Below are positions 31,861 through 44,553 of a stretch of DNA of 64,000 bases, one piece after another. The position numbers were made by a program, and so were the translations under genes. Every line of letters starts with the position of its first letter. Position 1 is the first letter of the stretch. The notes beneath the pieces are model-generated. The model had not been told where the DNA came from. It saw only the letters and a list, made by a program, of their open reading frames with translations, and ran no database searches. The stretch comes from Dentipellis sp. KUC8613 (lineage: Eukaryota > Basidiomycota > Agaricomycetes > Russulales > Hericiaceae): contig NSJX01000030.1 in the NCBI GenBank assembly GCA_002286715.1, forward strand, positions 185,034-249,033, written 5' to 3'.

Positions 31861-33375
31861 TCATCTCCGATGTTTTGACTTCGGCTTTTTGGTTGGACGT
31901 TGATCTTCCGGTTCCTCTTCGCTCACCTCACTCACGTCCTCATCCTCATCCTCATCCTCATCCTCATCCTCGCTCACCTCGCCTTCGCTAATCTCCTCGT
32001 CCTCATCCCAGTCCTCTCCGTCTTCCTGCTCAAGCTCACTCCCCTCATCCTCATCTTCGTCCTCTTCCTGGTCGTCCTCCTCTTCGTCTCCCTTCCCCTT
32101 CGCAAGCTGCTTCTTCCGCTGCACATTCCGCTCCTGCTCTTCTCTGCGCTCCTTCCTGAGCTTCTCCTTGGCGGCGTGTGCCGCCTTTTGCGCCGTGACT
32201 TGGCTTTTTGTCTTTTTAACTGTCAGAATCTCCATGTCAGCGATGTTCAGCATGAAGCGCAGGTAAACTGCACGCACCAAACTCATGGAAGATAACATTT
32301 CCCTCCTTCCCAGGGACACCCTCCACGATCTTGACCAGCCTCAACTCCATCCTCGGCCCAATCTCATCCAGCCTCACCGCCCTCTTCGAGCCCTTCTTAT
32401 TATTCCGCCCAACATAGTCGTCCGCAAGCGACACCGCATCAGCATCGTCCCCCGCCGCAGACGACGCGGACGACGCCGCCGACTCGTACCCATCCGCACC
32501 GCCCGGGCCCGGCTCGCCTCTGCGCCGCATGAGGAAGTCCGCGACGTCCTTCTCGTTGCCGAGGTTGAGGACGTGCCCGGACGACGCGGTGCCCGTGCCC
32601 TCGAGCACGCGCCGCACGCGCTTCGAGACGCCGTACGGCTTGACGGTGATGCGGAAGTGCCGGAAGTCGATCGTGCCGCGCTCGGCGTTGTAGGCGACGA
32701 GCACGATGCGGCGCGCGGAGGAGAGGCTGAGCGTGTGCGGCGCGAGCGGGGGGAAGAGCGTCTGGAATGTCTTCATGATGAGGGGGAGGTGCGGTGGGGT
32801 TGTGGGTGAGGGAGGGGGGAATGATGCAAGGACTAGCTGGAGCACGGAATATTATAATTTGTCCATTAGCTGTAGAAGAATTTGGATTGAAGTGAAGCAT
32901 ACCAATGGGGGACTCAAGTTCTCGACGGTACCGAGGTTTTTTGACCTCCGAGTGGCCTTCATCACGTCCTTCATGAGGCTGTAGCGCTCTATGCGGAAGC
33001 TAAGTGTCGGGCCATTCGAAAGACGAACGATGCGCATCGACGGTGCGACGTCGGTGAGCGTGAACGCAAGCAAATGCGTCACCTGCAGCGCCGGCGCCAT
33101 GGTCAAAAAGTCCTTCAGCTTATTCCGTGCGCGCTCCTACACATGCATAATCGTGTCAGTGTGCAATAAAAGCAGCTAGCTTATCTGAAAAGACCGACCC
33201 TTAGCCGACTCGCAGTATTGGGCTCCATGACTTTGCGGACATCGCGGGTGAGTTGAGTTAGCGAGGAACCGACCTGGCCATGCTTGATCACGAAGGATTT
33301 GGGGACATTCTGGACCGATTCGCCTGCTGGCTGTGCGCCCTTGAGGTGGGTGCGATTCTTGCGTTTGCGTGCCAT
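31861..33375 (-). CDS. SSF1: Ribosome biogenesis protein SSF1/Peter Pan (Brix domain)
   Basis: Nucleolar 60S assembly factor of the Brix family. Starts MARKRKNRTHLKGAQPAGES, a basic nuclear/nucleolar entry. The Brix domain contains PKSFVIKHGQVGSSLTQLTR, VRKVMEPNTASRL, APALQVTHLLAFTLTDVAPS, MRIVRLSNGPTLSFRIERYS, then KTFQTLFPPLAPHTLSLSSA, RRIVLVAYNAERGTIDFRHF and ITVKPYGVSKRVRRVLEG. After it comes RRRGEPGPGG and a Ser/Ala/Asp insert, then MELRLVKIVEGVPGKEGNV with FHEF, and a basic coiled coil (KEKLRKERREEQERNVQRK) joined to a long acidic tail (Asp/Glu repeat encoded by a hexanucleotide array) that ends KKPKSKHRR. Four exons are inferred; donor and acceptor positions are approximate near 33197-33137, 32906-32828 and 32285-32227. 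Confidence 0.92.
31937..31970. repeat. SSF1: TCCTCA hexanucleotide tandem repeat in SSF1 coding sequence
   Basis: Five perfect TCCTCA units plus a partial one on the plus strand; on the coding (minus) strand they encode alternating Asp-Glu. The array lies in the disordered acidic tail, so unit-number changes would preserve the frame. Confidence 0.9.
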
Positions 33376-33969
33376 GGCCGTCCAAGAGCTTGTCTTTGAC
33401 CTCGCGCTCTGGAGACTTGCTCAAAGCGAGACTTGCAAATTCTCGAAAAGGCAATTATGTTACGTCAACGTCACCTCGTCATCACAAAATACTTGTTGCA
33501 ATTGGCCTCTTCAACTGCAAGTCAGACCTACGCTCGCTCGTCATCTAGTCTTCGTGGAAACGCAGGCGACATGCCCATGTCATAAATACGGTATGTATAC
33601 AAGCAATGAACCTGGAAAGGAATGGATGACTACACTGTGACTGGTAACGAGATGTGCGAAAGCAGATGAAGCCGTCGAGTGTAAAAGACTACAGGGAGGG
33701 TGAGCGGATGGGGGAAAGTATATACACGAACTGCGAAGGATTACAGAACACGGATACTAAGAAGCGTTGTACAGTCGGGTATAGGAGGAAAGGCTACAGT
33801 GCTCCAAAACCACGGCAATGCATTAGCCTGCAATAAGGCAGTCCGTGGCAAATGCCAGATTAAATGAGGTCAAGATGGGTTGCCAGAGATAGAGCATACG
33901 GAATTAGTAATGTGAGTGTTTATAAAAGGGCAGGATAATAAGCGACCAAAGAGTTAAAAAAATACTGCC
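33376..33969. other. Intergenic: SSF1 promoter and PKA 3' flank
   Basis: No gene seen. It should contain the SSF1 promoter/5' UTR next to 33375 and an AT-richer 3' UTR for the kinase gene from about 33640 onwards. Confidence 0.5.
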
Positions 33970-35493
33970 TCAGAAATCACTGAACTGGAAGCCGATGACA
34001 TCGAAGCGTTGCTGCAGGGCAGATGGCTGCTCCCCTCGCAGGAGTCCCGGGATTTCATCGGGTGGCGGGAGGGGTAGTCGGGTGAAGTACCTTGTGTCGT
34101 CCATCGAGGTGACATGCGGGATGATGGGAGCCTACCGCGGTTCGTGTCAGAACGGAACAGGGTGTCTACATTCACAGGAAAACTTACCCTGATCTCACGC
34201 CGTTCCAGAGCGTCCCAGTCGACGCCCTGGAACCAGGGATGGTCCAGTACATCTTGGGGACCATTAATCAGGTTGCCTAGCCGCTTACTCCTGTCTGGGT
34301 GCAAGAATCCCTTGACTAATTCGCGGGATAATGGATCCATGTCCCTTGGCCAATGGATTTTCCCCTTGAGGATCTTCTCGTAGATGCCATAGGGGGTCTC
34401 ATCGAAGAAGGGGGGGTACCCGACCATCATCTCGTATGCCAGTACACCACAGGCCCACCAATCTGCGGGCTTGCCATGGCCATCAGATTGGATGATCTCC
34501 GGTGCCAGGTATTCGGGGGTGCCACACAATGTCCACGTACGATCGTCGACAACTTTCGCGAAGCCAAAGTCCGTGAGGCGGATGTATCCACGAGAATCAA
34601 GAAGGAGGTTTTCGGGTTTGAGGTCACGGTAGATGATATTGAAGGAGTGTAGGTACTTCAGCGCGAGGACAATGGTGGCGAGATAAAATCGAGTGACGTC
34701 GGGACTGAAGCGACCAGCTCGCCGAAGGTGGGTGAAGAGCTCGCCACCAGGAGCATAGGACAACAGCATGTAGATGTTCAAGCTGTCTTGGAATGTGGCG
34801 TACAGGTCCACGACGAATGGGTGCCGAACACGAGACAATATGTGTCGCTCAGCCTTGACGTGTTCGACTTGCCGAAGTCGGATAATCTCTGTTTTCCGTA
34901 GGATCTTCATAGCAAAGAGGGAGGTCGAGCCGGAGCGCGTTGCCGTCCGTAGTCGCACCAGGAGGACACGAGCAAAAGTTCCAGCCCCTGGTCATATGGT
35001 GTTAGAAAGATCAAGTGTGGCGGGCGGCACACTCACCTAATGTACCCTTGACTTCAAAGTCAGATAACTTCAGGGAATGGTGTATGTGTTCCTGTTCCTC
35101 CTCTAGCACCCTCGGCGGAGGTCGAGGTGGCGAGGAGGCGGAGTGACACGACGATGCTTCATCTCGTTCCATGCAGATGTCTTGATCGGTATCCTGAGGA
35201 GAGCGGGGTCCTTCTAGTTGCGCGGGGCCGAGCGAGGATCGTACTTGTGCATTCAGTGCGGAATCACGAGCATTATAGATGGAGGCTTGGTCGGCAACGA
35301 TCGCGGTCTCTGCTTTGCGATCGTCGTTCTGCCCTGGGGACAGAGGAGGAGTGATGGAGCCGTCGACAACCATGACATCGGAGTCTGAGTCGGGACGAGA
35401 TGCTCGATAGACCATGTTTCGCCGCTCGTTTGCGGAGGTTGGCAGGGAGGAGGAACGCCGGACGGGACTCGTGTATACGATGGCTGTGTCCAT
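33970..35493 (-). CDS. cAMP-dependent protein kinase catalytic subunit
   Basis: AGC-family Ser/Thr kinase, catalytic subunit of PKA (Tpk in yeast), released from the regulatory subunit by cAMP in nutrient signalling. The N-terminal extension of about 145 residues is Ser/Pro-rich (MDTAIVYTSPVRRSSSLP) and unrelated to animal PKA. The kinase domain starts SLKLSDFEVKGTLGAGTFAR (glycine loop), with AMKILRK (catalytic Lys), YRDLKPENLLLD, TDFGFAK, the activation loop TWTLCGTPEYLAPEII, and KPADWWACGVLAYEMMVGYP. The C-terminal AGC extension includes DHPWFQGVDWDALERREIR, then after an intron PIIPHVTSMDDTRYFTRLPL and ends FQFSDF, corresponding to the hydrophobic motif at the very C terminus of PKA. Three exons; introns near 34984-35037 and 34134-34187. 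The basic RRSSSL at residues 12-17 resembles a PKA site. Confidence 0.93.
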
Positions 35494-36262
35494 TATCTAC
35501 GCACGGGAAGCAGAGAATACGCCGAGAAGGCGCCTCGAGACGCACGGGGCTGACGGGCTGTCAATTCTGAAAGCTTCGGGGCGGGGTTACGACAAAACAT
35601 ATCACCCAAAACTTTGAACACGCACCTGGGGACCAGGGCCTCTCGGGGAGCACGACGGTCAAGAATAGCCTTGTTCCCTGGTCGTAGTACTGCAGCCTGC
35701 AGATGCGGATGGCACTGTTGCAGCCAATGTCTCCAGGATACGGATGAGGGCGGTATGTAAGCCTGTGTATAATACTTGCAAGACTGGAGATCGAGCCGAT
35801 AATCGATTAAGGGGACGAGAGCGTCCCGCGCAAAAGAGGGAGGGGAAGAAAAAGAAGAGGGGAAGGAGGGAGAGGTAGGATGGGGAGCAGTGATAGAGAA
35901 GGGGACAGAAGAGCGTCTGAGATGGGACGCTTTGGTTGCAAGAATTCGTGCCACGTGATCCGAGGCAGCGGAGGTGTCGAATTTTAAATAATAATTTCTC
36001 CCGAGTCCGTTTCCTCCGCCGACGCTCTCGCCCGTGCCTCCCACGCCGGCACAAGCCGAGTCCCACCAGTGTGAACGCCCTGGCCCACAGCCAATACCAG
36101 CTCTGCTGTATTGGTACTCCTCGCTGCTCTCATGGAGCCTTTGGAATTGTAAGAACCTGCCCTTTCACTGCGTGCGTGAGTCTTAAAGAGTGCGCTCGAA
36201 GCGAACGCGAGCATGGAGACGCGTATCAGGCGCTCTCAACATCCCCGGACGCTCCTCCTGCT
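35494..36262. other. Divergent promoter region between PKA and cytochrome b561-like genes
   Basis: No separate gene supported. A purine-rich tract lies near 35840-35920. At 36132 an ATG followed by a GTAAGA donor (36149) and an acceptor near 36228 marks a probable 5' UTR intron of the cytochrome b561-like gene; joined to that acceptor the short exon is out of frame with the next exon. Confidence 0.5.
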
Positions 36263-37275
36263 ATGATGGGCCAAGAGGAACAGTATCTCAAACCCGAAGG
36301 TCGCACAGGCGACTCGGTCGCGCTTTATACTGCTATCGTGAGTGTTTCATGTTTGATAGCTTAGGGAGCTTATCCGAGTGCGTCTCCAGACTTCTGCGGG
36401 TGTGAGTTGGTTCGAATATCCTAGTGACACGTTCGTTTCATGAGCTCGTCGATTCCAGGTCCTCTTCTTGTTCACCTGGATCATTGTCCTCAACAATGAC
36501 CCCATGTCCATGGGTTGGTTCGCACTCCACCCAACCCTGCAGACACTCGCCATCCTGTCGTTCGTCGTCGGTACGCCGCGGGCACCTTGATCCTGTGCAA
36601 TTTCTGATCGTCCATCCAAATGTATAGGAATTCTGACCTTGCAGCCGACGTCACAACCAAAGACAAAGGCAGCCGGGTTGCAGCGACACCAGGTCGCAAT
36701 GATAATCGGGCTTCCTTCCGTCACCGTGGGGACGCTCTCGATCGTGTGGAACAAGTACCTGCACGAGTCCAAGCACTTCACTACCTGGCACGGCGTCCGT
36801 AGCCATCTTCGCGCCAGTCGACCGTCTCCATACTGACCGCCGTGTACAGATCTTCGGGATCATCTCCCTCGTGTGGCTGGTTGCTCAGTTCGCCCTTGGC
36901 GCCGGCAGCGTCTGGTTTGACGGCGCGCTCTTCGGTGGCGGGCTCAAAGCCAAACAGTTGTGGAAGTACCACAGGTAGGGTCCAGTTTGCCACCGATAAC
37001 GGCGCGCTGTAACACTTGATATCTGTCAGGTTGTCGGGCTATGTCCTCCTGCCAATGGTTTTGATAACCACCAACTTCGGCGGCGCCTGGTCAAATTGGG
37101 CTATCGGCCATAGCGCCCATGGCGTGCGCCTCATCGCGTTTACCCTAGCCCCTCTAGTATTGCTGGCGTCCCTTTACGTTCGGATCAGGTATGGCCAGCG
37201 CCGATTCCCCATTTGCTGAGGGTTGACGTCGTCTAATTACTCCACTGCAGGCCCTCCAAGATGAAGTTCTTTTAA
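36263..37275 (+). CDS. Cytochrome b561-like transmembrane protein
   Basis: Eukaryotic cytochrome b561-type membrane protein, expected to carry heme and move electrons across an internal or plasma membrane. From the ATG at 36263 the protein begins MMGQEEQYLKPEGRTGDSVA; then VLFLFTWIIVLNNDP (helix 1), MGWFALHPTLQTLAILSFVV (helix 2 with a His), a loop LQPTSQPKTKAAGLQRHQVA, LPSVTVGTLSIVWNKYLH (helix 3), ESKHFTTWHG, IFGIISLVWLVAQFALGAG (helix 4), LKAKQLWKYHRLSGYVLLPM (helix 5) and LIAFTLAPLVLLASLYVRI (helix 6), ending KMKFF. Histidines in HPTLQ, RHQ, KHFTTWHG and YHR are placed as in b561 heme ligands. Five introns. The start is the weakest point: an upstream 17-nt ATG exon (36132) joins out of phase, and translation may begin at the second Met. 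Confidence 0.78.
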
Positions 37276-37451
37276 ATGGGTCCCTGAAGCACTGAGTCCG
37301 AGACTTTTTGTCTTTGGGTACTACGTACCGGGGATCTGGGAGCTAGACATGTAATTATTAATGGTGGCACAGTGGGTATCGAAGGCTACAGTAGGTCCAT
37401 GTTGTAACGCAATTGTGACTTGGGCGAGAACATCCATCAACGGACAATAGA

Positions 37452-40400
37452 TTATACCGTCGCGCTGGGAGCCTCTTGCTCTGGTCCCGGTTCGGCTTCT
37501 GAGACGACAGTCACTTGCGGCTCGGGAGGTGGCGGAGGGGTCGGGATGATCTCTGCGAGGAAGCCAGGTAGGAAGCGTTCCATGCGCTCTTGGGTTGAGT
37601 CCCACAGCAGCCGCTGCCGCTCGTCTCTTTGGTCCTCAGGCGCCTGAGGGGGCACCAGCATGCCGGCGGCATTCATGACCAGTACGACGTTCTTCACCGA
37701 TTCCGGTACGGTCTCGTACTGTGCTTTGGTTAGCTACACCCGCCGACCAGACAAAACATCGTTGCTTACCATCTGATCACTCTTGTCCACGGTCACGAGC
37801 TGCTCGGCAAGCTCAAGGATCTGCGTCCACAGAAGGTGCACATCCCAATTTTCACTGGCCTCCGTTTCGCGGATCTCAAACCGCATGAACGCCTTGAACA
37901 GCAGGACAGCGGCGCGCACGCGCATTTCCGTGGTCTCAGAATGCGGCGGCGCCTTGAGCATCTCGTCGAGCAGAGGGAAGAACACGCGATTGAAGAGCTC
38001 GTTGACTTCGTTCTCGTTCGGCATGACCAAAGGCCCCAGGACCGCGCGAGAAAGCTGGGAAAATGCAGCAGTCCGGATTTCACGCGAGGCGTTGGTGGAT
38101 TGTCGACTCAAAGACGTGAGCGCAGGTAACAAGAGGCGCCATTCTGCATCGACATAGTGAGCACAAAGATCCGCGACAGTGAAGTGAGGAGACGTACGGT
38201 CATCTGTGTTTTCTGTCAGACCCGGTAACAGCTTCAGAACCTCATACAAAAGGTCAATTGCTTTTCTCCCTCGGTCGACCACAGGCGAGCTGTAAATGAA
38301 GTTAGCACATGTGAAGCCAGAGAGGCGTCGAGGATTCATACCTTGCTGAATCCGACGTCGGCCGCCGCCTCGAGGTCTGTTGCTCGACTTCGATGATAAT
38401 CCCCGCAGCCGTGGAGAAGTCGTCCAAAACGGCAATTAGTCCCGGGATGTTGTCGACGGTGACACTTTGATCCTCGCCCTCGGCGACGAGCCGTTGAATC
38501 AGATCAAACGAGGTACGAGCAGCTTCGAGGTGCGAGATCGTCGACCGGACGAGCGCGAGAACCAGGTTCCATTCAGTTTGCGATCTGCCGCGCGACAATC
38601 AACAGACATGTCTGCGGGGTAGAAACTGCGACATACCTGACAACCTCCCTATGATTTTGCAGGATCAACACCAGGCCCGAGATGATCTGCTCTGCTACCG
38701 AGTTGGCGACAATCGGAGGCAGGCCACCCAACAAGTCGAAGGAGATGTAAATTTGGTCTCTCAGCGACGGCTAGACCAGACCAGAACGTCAGGCGGCTTC
38801 TGTTGCTGTCACTCGAGCCGCAGGACGTACCTTCGTCGTCAAAATCTGACAGATGCGCAACAATGAAACGACAGCGCGCTCGATCAGCAGGATGCTGTAA
38901 CGCGAGGCGGCTGACAGCACAAGCCGCAGGTGCTCGAACACGATGGGCCTGAAGGATGTCAGCATCGCAACATACAACAAAACAGGGACCCATACCAGAG
39001 TTCGTCAATGTGGTCGGAAGTTTGACAGACGATGCTGACCATCATTTCGAGCAAGAAGACAGATGCCGGATCGTAAGGAAGGGAATGGGCCGAGCCTTCT
39101 AGCGGCGTGAGTGCGGTGTCGAAAGTGTTGGCAACGTCGTCAGATTCTCGCTGCAGTCTTGCGACTGTCCGTTCGTAGGCCAGGGCTTCGAGCGCGCGAA
39201 CGGCAGCAACGAGAGGATCCAGCTCCAATTTGCTTATGAAAAATCAGCTTATGCAAAGGCCGTGTCGTGGATGAGTACTCACATAATCTGGGCATACAAC
39301 TCGTCCAGACGGCACGTAGTGATGCAGTCAATCGCACACAGAGTGTTCTCAATGTCGGCCTCGGTCGCTGAAGGAACTTGTGCCTCCTGGCTTGAGCTGT
39401 AGGGCGTCATCAAGTAAGAGGACAGTGCCGAGAGGAGGCCATCACTTCGTGGGGCCGGTCGAGTTGGCTGGTTGCTACTTCCCCGCAGCGGGATCATTGA
39501 GACTCCACCCAAGAAATCTTCCATCTGCAGCATCCTCGTGGGCAATAGGGAATGTATGAAGAGGTTTTCAAACATCTCAAATATCTGTGCCGCTTCAATC
39601 AATACAGATGAGAAACGAGGATAACGCTTCGACGCACCTGCGTCCATCCTTCACGTATGGCATTTCCATTGCGGTTGACAATGTTGAACAACACAACAGC
39701 TGCAAGTTGTCCCTTGAGATTGGCACCGAAGTGGACCGACAACGTTGAGATCGTTATCGACTGTGTCTCGACTTCCACGACCGGGTATACCGGTACTTCG
39801 ATAGGCAGGCTATCCGAAAGCAAGCTCGTAGCTTGGGATAGAGACACGACCACATAATCAAAGACATCGGGCATGCCGAAATGGCCAGCCAATGTGGCAC
39901 ACTGCCTGAGGCCAGCGATAGAACGCTCGATGATGTAGTCGTCGTCGAACGTCATGAAAGCGTAGGTCACAGCGGAAATGACAGACTTCCATACCGCCTT
40001 GAACATCTCTTTGTCGAAATGCGATGAATTACAGATCATAAGTTCGCCTATGTCACGATGATGAGTACAGAAGATTCGCTAATATATTTGGGACTCATCT
40101 TACCAGACACTCGGGAGCGAGCTAAGAGTTCCTTCCAGGCAAACTCAAAGCCAAGCTGACCTGTATGCTCTTCGGGCATGACAATTTCGCGCTTACGGAT
40201 GGAATCATACAGAGTTTGCTGGAAGGAGATAGAGGTCAGATGTGCCGTGCGAAGCGGGCCGTCAACTTACCAGGTATTCTGGAGAAAAGTCTGCCCCATC
40301 GTTGACACCTCTCAGGTTGCGAGCATAATCTTCGATTGACATCCGTTTCTACGCCAATTGAAGAGCAGTCAATGACATGCGTGACGTATACTATGGTGAA

Positions 40401-43008
40401 CGCACTCTAATCTGGGGGTTGTGCTGATCGGTGTTGAGCATGATTACCGAATATGCCAGAACATAAACAGCGTCCTGAGTCTTGATCTCCTCTATGGACG
40501 AGTTGATTATCAGCGAACGAGAATGAACGTAGCCGAAAAACCATACCAGGTCCAGAAGCAAAATAGACCTCCGCGAATGTCTCCGTTATTCTCGCAATCT
40601 GCTGCGATTCACCAGGGAGTCGGAACGTCTCCAAGAGCTCTCGCATAGCGTCAGCAATTGGTTTCTGCCGTAGTATACGTCAGCAGCTGCAGTGCGGTAT
40701 GTTGCATTAGCACTGACCCCTTTGAAGTCGAAAAGCTCCATGAAGCACTTCAATACATCTAGGTTTTCAGGTCTAGAGATGAAGTCGCCGAGGAGCTTCT
40801 TGTCGAGGCGGGTGCAGGACTTCAAGAAGGTGGCCAGGCTTTTTGCCCGTGATACTTCTGGAGACAGATCATGGTATATGAGCTTGTTCTCCTCCAGGAA
40901 GGCAAGACCAGTCTTCGGCTTGGTATTGAAGCGCGCAGCACCAGTCAGAACGAGATTCTTCGTAGATTTGCTCTGCATGAGCCCCTCGGACGATATGTAC
41001 GTCTGAGAGTGGTGGTCAGGCGAGCACGACTCTGATGTAATCAACAGACTTACGGATGGCCATGGCGCGCTTGTCTGGTTCCGCAGGTGAGTTCCCATTA
41101 TCGTAAACACGAAGGGCGTTGCACTCACTCCTTCCGCTCGTGAAGTCATATCGTTCACGAACGTCAACAAGAGATCTAGGCAGAGGTATTGCGACGTTAT
41201 GGAGTTCTGCTGCAAAGAGTCATTGTAGTAGCTCGAGTACACGCTCTGACAAGTTTAAGTAGACGATGAGCACGTGAAAGTTAGTGAGACAAGACACGCG
41301 TTACCTTGGTCAAGAGCTCAATGATACGTTCGAACAGGTTCTCTGAGTTGATGTCACAGTCATAATTTGTGAAGAGGTCGACCATAAAGCTGGGGTGACG
41401 AGAGATTTGGCTCAGCGTTTCAAGCAGCAAGTCCCGGGTCTCTCCACGCGCAGGCATAACCTGAGGTCGATGAGGCGACGAGGCGCCCTTCTCCAAGTCA
41501 TTACTGTCCGGAGAAGGTTCGAGGCTTGGAGATGCCGTGGCAGGCGTCCCTGGACGGGGAGAAACGGACGTGTTCTTCAAGCTCGGCGTGCCGTGTCGTG
41601 GCGGTTTGCCGGTTATAGGCGATGCTAGGCGGTCAATCGTAAAGGAAAGGAAGAGCTCTTGTTGCAGTTTGAGGTGCTTCCTCATCGTATTCAGCATTGT
41701 GGATATTGTACGCAGCGCCATGTGCGTGATGGCGGGATTTTCTGACCGGGCAAGCTGAAAGAGGTACTTGCATCCATGGTCAAGGATCATGGTGCGCAGT
41801 GAAGGAAAGTCCCCAATTCGAGGACCGGAGACCTCGAAAGCCACATTGAGTATGCCAAGGGCCAGAAGGCGGGTGGTATCTGTATGAATGCGCTCGTTTG
41901 GATCAAGAATGTTGATGATAACTCGGAGCAATTCTAGAATCGACGGAAGCCCATCTGTTGCGAACTGTGGTGAATATAGGATATAGGCTCCTTCACAAAG
42001 GCACGTACATTCTACCCTGACGGGGTTCTGGGGAGACGAAAGAGCACCCCCTTCCGTGGCTTCCGGTAGATCGGGAGGGTTCTCGGCAGACGGGGACTCT
42101 AGAGTATGTTGAGAGGGTGCCATCGAAAGCTCAGATTCACCTGGCGGTTGATCCTCAGCTCGTAGCACCTTGCTTTCCTCTTTCTCCGGATCCAGTCGAT
42201 GAAGTCGGGAAAACACCACTCGAACGAGGGCATGCATGGTCAGCTCAGCAGAGCGTCGTAATGCCTCTGCAGCATTGTATAAGCAATATGTACATGCGCC
42301 TTGCCTTGCGCGAACGACGTACCGCTTAACCGCATCTGTGCACATGTAGTGAGCACAGTCTCCAGCATCTCGCATACCTCAATGTCACCCAGCTGATCCC
42401 CGAGATCCCCGCACATACAGTCTTCTATAACGGTCAAGATACGAAGGAGGACAACCTCGTCCCCAGAGGAGTCGCTGGCCTCGAACTTGCAGTGCGACAC
42501 GGCAGAGCTGAGTTCGGCAAGAGCGGCATCGATCGATGGCGAGTTCACAGATATGAGCCCACAGACAAAGAATGAATGCAGAGCTGAGAGCGCAGCAGAG
42601 GTTATTGGGCCAGTGGATAGCGGAGAACGTATCATGGCAAAGAAGGGTGCCAAAAGTGCTGTGATAGGCACCTTCTTAATGTCTAGAAGTACAGTCATTA
42701 GCTGCATCCAGAGAATGCGCACGTCTATACTTACCCGTCGTATTCCTTACCTCTCTCTTCAACTCCTCGAACCCTGACATGAGATCATCTTCCGAGCTTC
42801 CTTGACGAATAGAGTTGCCGCGCACGGGTCCCGTTCGTCTGAGGCCAAGATTACTCGCTAATGCTGAGTCTCGAGTGTTGAAGGTCTGATTGGAAGTTGC
42901 CCAGCGAGAGTTCTTGCGCATAACGGAGGTCACCGCCAGTATTTCAGAATAGAGGACATGTTTAGGCGACACCGTGCCGTTGGCTTCATCGTAAGGAGTT
43001 GTTGGCAT
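37452..43008 (-). CDS. GEA1: Golgi ARF guanine nucleotide exchange factor, GBF1/Gea1/GNOM family (Sec7 domain)
   Basis: Large Sec7-domain exchange factor that activates Arf on the early Golgi for COPI coat formation. Starts MPTTPYDEANGTVSPKHVLY with EILAVTSVMRKNSRWATSNQ, the N-terminal DCB region; the HUS region includes PQFATDGLPSILELLRVIIN, RTISTMLNTMRKHLKLQQEL and YDCDINSENLFERIIELLTK. The Sec7 domain reads FNTKPKTGLAFLEENKLIYH, LATFLKSCTRLDKKLLGDFI, RELLETFRLPGESQQIARIT, ETFAEVYFASG and YVLAYSVIMLNTDQHNPQIR. HDS regions follow (IAGLRQCATLAGHFGMPDVF, LVAAVRALEALAYERTVARL, FFPLLDEMLKAP). The C terminus is Pro/Glu-rich. Some 17 introns. The ATG at 43008 is the first methionine in frame. I have not assigned the catalytic glutamate in the Sec7 loop (GDFISRPENLD). 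Confidence 0.93.
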
Positions 43009-43306
43009 GGTACAAGACAGGATTGTCTTCGGAATGATCGTCAAGGGTAAATGGGATGCTGGTGGCCGTTATAGAGGTTGTACATGGGCGCTTCTCGCCA
43101 ACTCAGAAACGACACGAAACACTCAGACCGCGACGTGTCCCCGTGATGATGCGCGTATGCAACCCTAGAACGTGGTTTACTTCAAGCATAACAGCGGGAC
43201 TCAAAGTCTTCAGGTCATCGACACCTGCTCTGCACCGTGGACATCATGGACATTGGAACAAGGGGTGAAATACAGTTCTTGCAACGAGATAATGAGACTA
43301 CTACAT

Positions 43307-44553
43307 CTACTGCCCTGGCGCATCGGCGCGCGACGCCATTGCTGCCTGACCTGCAGCTGTTGCTGCCAATCTGGAGCGCTTCCTTTCCGCCTCTGTGTGG
43401 CCGAGCTCGTTAATAGGCACAAGCGATGAAAAAACGCACACTGACCTGCCTCTTTCTCCCGCTCAATTTCTTGTACAATGGCTTCAATTTGCGAAAGGTC
43501 CAAGTTCTGCAGAGGTGGCTGAGCAGCTGCATCTCACGTCTGGCCGAAACACTGACCGTGATCTTGCCATAGCTCTCCATGACGCTGATCTCAATGTTCT
43601 TGGCCCCCGTCTGCACCACTTCTAGCAGACTCTTCACAGTCAGCTTGATGCTTTCGTCTCGCGTCATCCCATCCTTGTGATTCTTCTCCAAGAACTCGCG
43701 TACAGTCTTTGACGATCGCCCGATAGCATTTGCCTGTCACATCGATTCAGATTGTGATGTGACTTCTGCTGCACTACAATCAGGCTTACCTTCCATTCAC
43801 TGTATATACCACTAGGCTCAGTCTGGTAAAGCTTCGGCTTGGTGTCGTTGGGGTCAAAGCCAACGATAAGTGTCGAGATACCAAAGGGACGAACGCCTCC
43901 AGATTGGGTATATCGCTATGCACCATAGGTCATGCAAGGAGACGCTCCGATACCATCAGAGCACATACCTGCTGAATGCCCGCAATGTGTCTAGTGATAT
44001 ATTCGACAGTCACAGGGTCCTCCACGGTAAGTCGATGACTCTGGCATTCTGTCCTCGCCTTGTCAATTAGCACGCGTCCATCGGCCGTCAAGCCTGCGTA
44101 TGGGGTCAGCAAATTCTACGAGATATTGCCACTCAGGATATGACATACCAGCAAAGGCGAGGCATATGTGATCGTCCAACATGACCACCTTGCGCACAGT
44201 GCGAGGGTCCTGCAGTTGAAGTACAGATTTCTTCTCTACGCCAAGAACCACTACGTCCTTGCCCCGAACTCCAACCTATAAGCACGTCTTTGCGTCAGAC
44301 GTCGCGACGATTTCGAGCCAATGAATCAGCACGCACCGCGCACGTTCCTTTCCTTACAGCCTCCAGCGCATATTCGACCTGTAATATGGCAGATGGAATT
44401 CAGGTAGCAGGCTAATGACGCGGCGCAATACTGACCTGAAACAAATGTCCATCGGGAGAGAAGACGGTGAGGGCTGTTCAGTGAGCTGCAGTCAGTGTGG
44501 GCGCCTGTGTTGTTATATGTGCATTTCGTACCGCGATCGTAGGACCTTGACAT
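43307..44553 (-). CDS. PRE6: 20S proteasome alpha4 subunit (PSMA7/Pre6)
   Basis: Alpha-ring subunit of the 20S proteasome core. Starts [20 protein letters not shown], then [20 protein letters not shown], the classical N-terminal gate and H0 region of alpha subunits. Downstream are [100 protein letters not shown] and [20 protein letters not shown], close to PSMA7 in each block. The last exon adds a basic tail ([17 protein letters not shown]) and ends with TAG. Eight or so introns, including one after the first seven codons and one after HLFQ. The tail is longer and more Ala-rich than in animal PSMA7. Confidence 0.95.
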
